Of a stretch of 7,546 nt of DNA, positions 6,349-7,546 are shown piece after piece; within the stretch, counting starts at the first letter, position 1; each line of letters begins with the position of its first letter. The notes under the pieces are model-generated. The model saw only the letters and a program-made list of their open reading frames with translations, was not told the DNA's origin and did no database searches. The translations under genes and the position numbers were made by a program. This DNA is from Bacillota bacterium (GTDB lineage: Bacteria > Bacillota_I > Bacilli_A > Acholeplasmatales > UBA5453), in contig JAEZHT010000027.1 of assembly GCA_023436805.1 (NCBI GenBank), positions 1 through 7,546 on the forward strand. Reading direction: 5' to 3'.

Positions 6349-7530
6349 ATGAAAAATGAATCGTTTTGGGTCATCGGCAGTGGTACCTTATCACTCGATG
6401 ATTCATCCACATTAGCACTCTTATACCAGCCACTCATCGGCACAGATAGCCATGGGTTGTATTTATTTTTATCGGCGTTGGTGAATGCGAAAACATATCA
6501 ATCTGAAGTCTACCCAAAATCGTTTTTGATGGATGCACTCAACATCAAAGAAAAGTGTTTGAGTGATGCCATCGGCAAACTCGAAGCGGTAGGATTATTA
6601 TCCACGTATCAAAAAGATACGATTTTTATGTATCGTTTGACGATGCCTCTAACCCCAAAGCAATTCTTTTTAGATGGCATTTTAGGCAGTTTCTTAAAGA
6701 GTGAAATTGGTGAAAGTAACTTTGAATGGCTCTTTGAACGATTCGCCATTCCAGAAATCAATCGGGTGGGTTATGAAAACATCACCAAATCCTTTGACCA
6801 AGTCTATCAAGTAAAAACCCTAGATTCGGTATCCTCATCACTCCATATTGTGGGTCGAAAGAACGGTTCTGGGATTGTCATCAACCAAGACTTCAAACTC
6901 GATCAATTGTTTGAAGTGTTGCCAGTCAGACTTCAAAAGAAACGCATTTTTACCAAAAAGATTCAGTCTCAAATCGCTTCCATCATGTATGTTTACGGTT
7001 TTAACCTAGATGACATGAAACAAGTATTGGTTGAAGCGTATGACGAAGACCACAGCGGTCTATTTTATGAAAAAATCAATCTCTGTGCACAAAGATACCA
7101 TGAAAAACACAATGGCAAAGAACGCATTGAAATTGACTTAAAAGGGGATTCAGAACGTCCGAAATTGTCAGATTTTAGCCCACAAGATATCATCAGTAGC
7201 TACGCACCGAAAATGACCAACAGCGCATTTGCGTTAGAGACGATTCGTCAGTTTGTCGAACGGAATGCGGTGGAAGTCGGTGTCATCAATGCGGTCATCA
7301 TCATTTGTTTAAGAATCAAACCCGATTTGCCAAACTTGAATTACTTAGAAAAAGTCCTCAATACGCTGTTACAAAAAGGCATCACGACTGAAAAAGAAGC
7401 GTATGAATATATCATGAAAGACCCTGAACCGAAGGTCGAAAAGAAAACGTATTATCCTAAAGAAAAACGGGTCGCACCTGTCCCTGAGTGGATGGACGAA
7501 TTTAAAGCATTGTTGGAAAGTGGGGATTAA
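6349..7530 (+). CDS. dnaB: DnaB/DnaD-type replication initiation and helicase-loading protein
   Basis: This is the Gram-positive DnaB (not the DnaB helicase of E. coli). In Bacillus it is a membrane-associated initiation factor that acts after DnaA and DnaD and helps DnaI load the replicative helicase at oriC and at restart sites. The 393 residues have the N-terminal winged-helix (about 1-100) with the family signature ALLYQPLIG at 23-31 and LYLFLSAL, a middle helical part, and a C-terminal DnaB_2-like domain (about 290-356) ending in NYLEKVLNTLLQKGITTEKEA. The usual Y-x-x-x-I-x-x-x-W DNA-binding motif reads Y332-x-x-x-V336-x-x-x-L340, so the tryptophan is replaced. The tail (about 358-393) is charged and contains W381. 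The start is ATG 6349 with TAGGTG 4 nt upstream. The stop directly abuts the next ATG, where dnaI is expected. No membrane segment is evident. Confidence 0.9.
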   Translation: MKNESFWVIGSGTLSLDDSSTLALLYQPLIGTDSHGLYLFLSALVNAKTYQSEVYPKSFLMDALNIKEKCLSDAIGKLEAVGLLSTYQKDTIFMYRLTMPLTPKQFFLDGILGSFLKSEIGESNFEWLFERFAIPEINRVGYENITKSFDQVYQVKTLDSVSSSLHIVGRKNGSGIVINQDFKLDQLFEVLPVRLQKKRIFTKKIQSQIASIMYVYGFNLDDMKQVLVEAYDEDHSGLFYEKINLCAQRYHEKHNGKERIEIDLKGDSERPKLSDFSPQDIISSYAPKMTNSAFALETIRQFVERNAVEVGVINAVIIICLRIKPDLPNLNYLEKVLNTLLQKGITTEKEAYEYIMKDPEPKVEKKTYYPKEKRVAPVPEWMDEFKALLESGD

Positions 7531-7546
7531 ATGGGCAGCTTAGATC
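7531..7546 (+). CDS. Start of the next gene, probably the helicase loader DnaI (5 codons only)
   Basis: ATG at 7531 follows the dnaB TAA with no gap and opens a frame reading M-G-S-L-D before the window ends. A G-rich stretch, GGGGA at 7522-7526, lies about 5 nt upstream and can act as a weak Shine-Dalgarno. In Bacillota dnaI, the AAA+ ATPase that loads the DnaC-type helicase, commonly follows dnaB. The product call therefore rests on gene order only; five residues carry no family information. Confidence 0.5.

Noticed and set aside
6598..6606. TTATCCACG, a one-mismatch DnaA box inside dnaB
   Set aside because: It is an isolated hit in coding sequence with no cluster or AT-rich unwinding element, so there is no case for an origin or regulatory site.

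Overview
The window is a dense, single-strand (+) run of core housekeeping genes from a low-to-moderate GC (about 40% by eye) member of the Bacillota. The gene families (YlxM next to Ffh, Gram-positive DnaB/DnaD-type loader) place it there. The order ftsY-ylxM-ffh followed directly by polA, rather than by rpsP as in Bacillus, suggests an Acholeplasma- or Mollicutes-like relative, but this is an inference. UGA is used as a stop (ftsY, mutM) and every tryptophan checked is TGG, so the code is the standard bacterial one. That argues against Mycoplasma or Spiroplasma and fits Acholeplasma-like or other Bacillota lineages.

Region 1 (1-1883) is the end of a signal recognition particle operon: the C-terminus of FtsY (SRP receptor), then YlxM (small HTH protein) and Ffh (SRP54 GTPase). 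The genes are packed with 2-bp and -1-bp junctions. It closes with an intrinsic terminator whose stem is built from the last ffh codons, with the ffh stop codon in the loop.

Region 2 (1884-1969) is the only substantial intergenic gap. It holds a likely extended -10 promoter for polA, bracketed by a perfect 7-bp inverted repeat, and a strong Shine-Dalgarno sequence. An imperfect DnaA-box-like sequence lies just upstream.

Region 3 (1970-7546) is a probable genome-maintenance operon: polA (DNA polymerase I), mutM (8-oxoguanine glycosylase), coaE (dephospho-CoA kinase), an unrecognised 111-residue protein, dnaB (replication-initiation/helicase-loading protein of the DnaB/DnaD type), and the first five codons of a further gene, by position probably dnaI. 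In Bacillus-type genomes polA, mutM, coaE, nrdR, dnaB and dnaI lie in a similar order. Here the unknown small gene sits where nrdR would be expected. Gaps of 0-16 bp and no visible internal promoters or terminators suggest co-transcription.

I see no mobile elements, CRISPR arrays, tRNA/rRNA genes or signs of horizontal transfer. This is mostly an ordinary core region. The most interesting items are the unknown 111-aa gene, the polA promoter architecture, the terminator embedded in ffh, and a G7 tract inside mutM.
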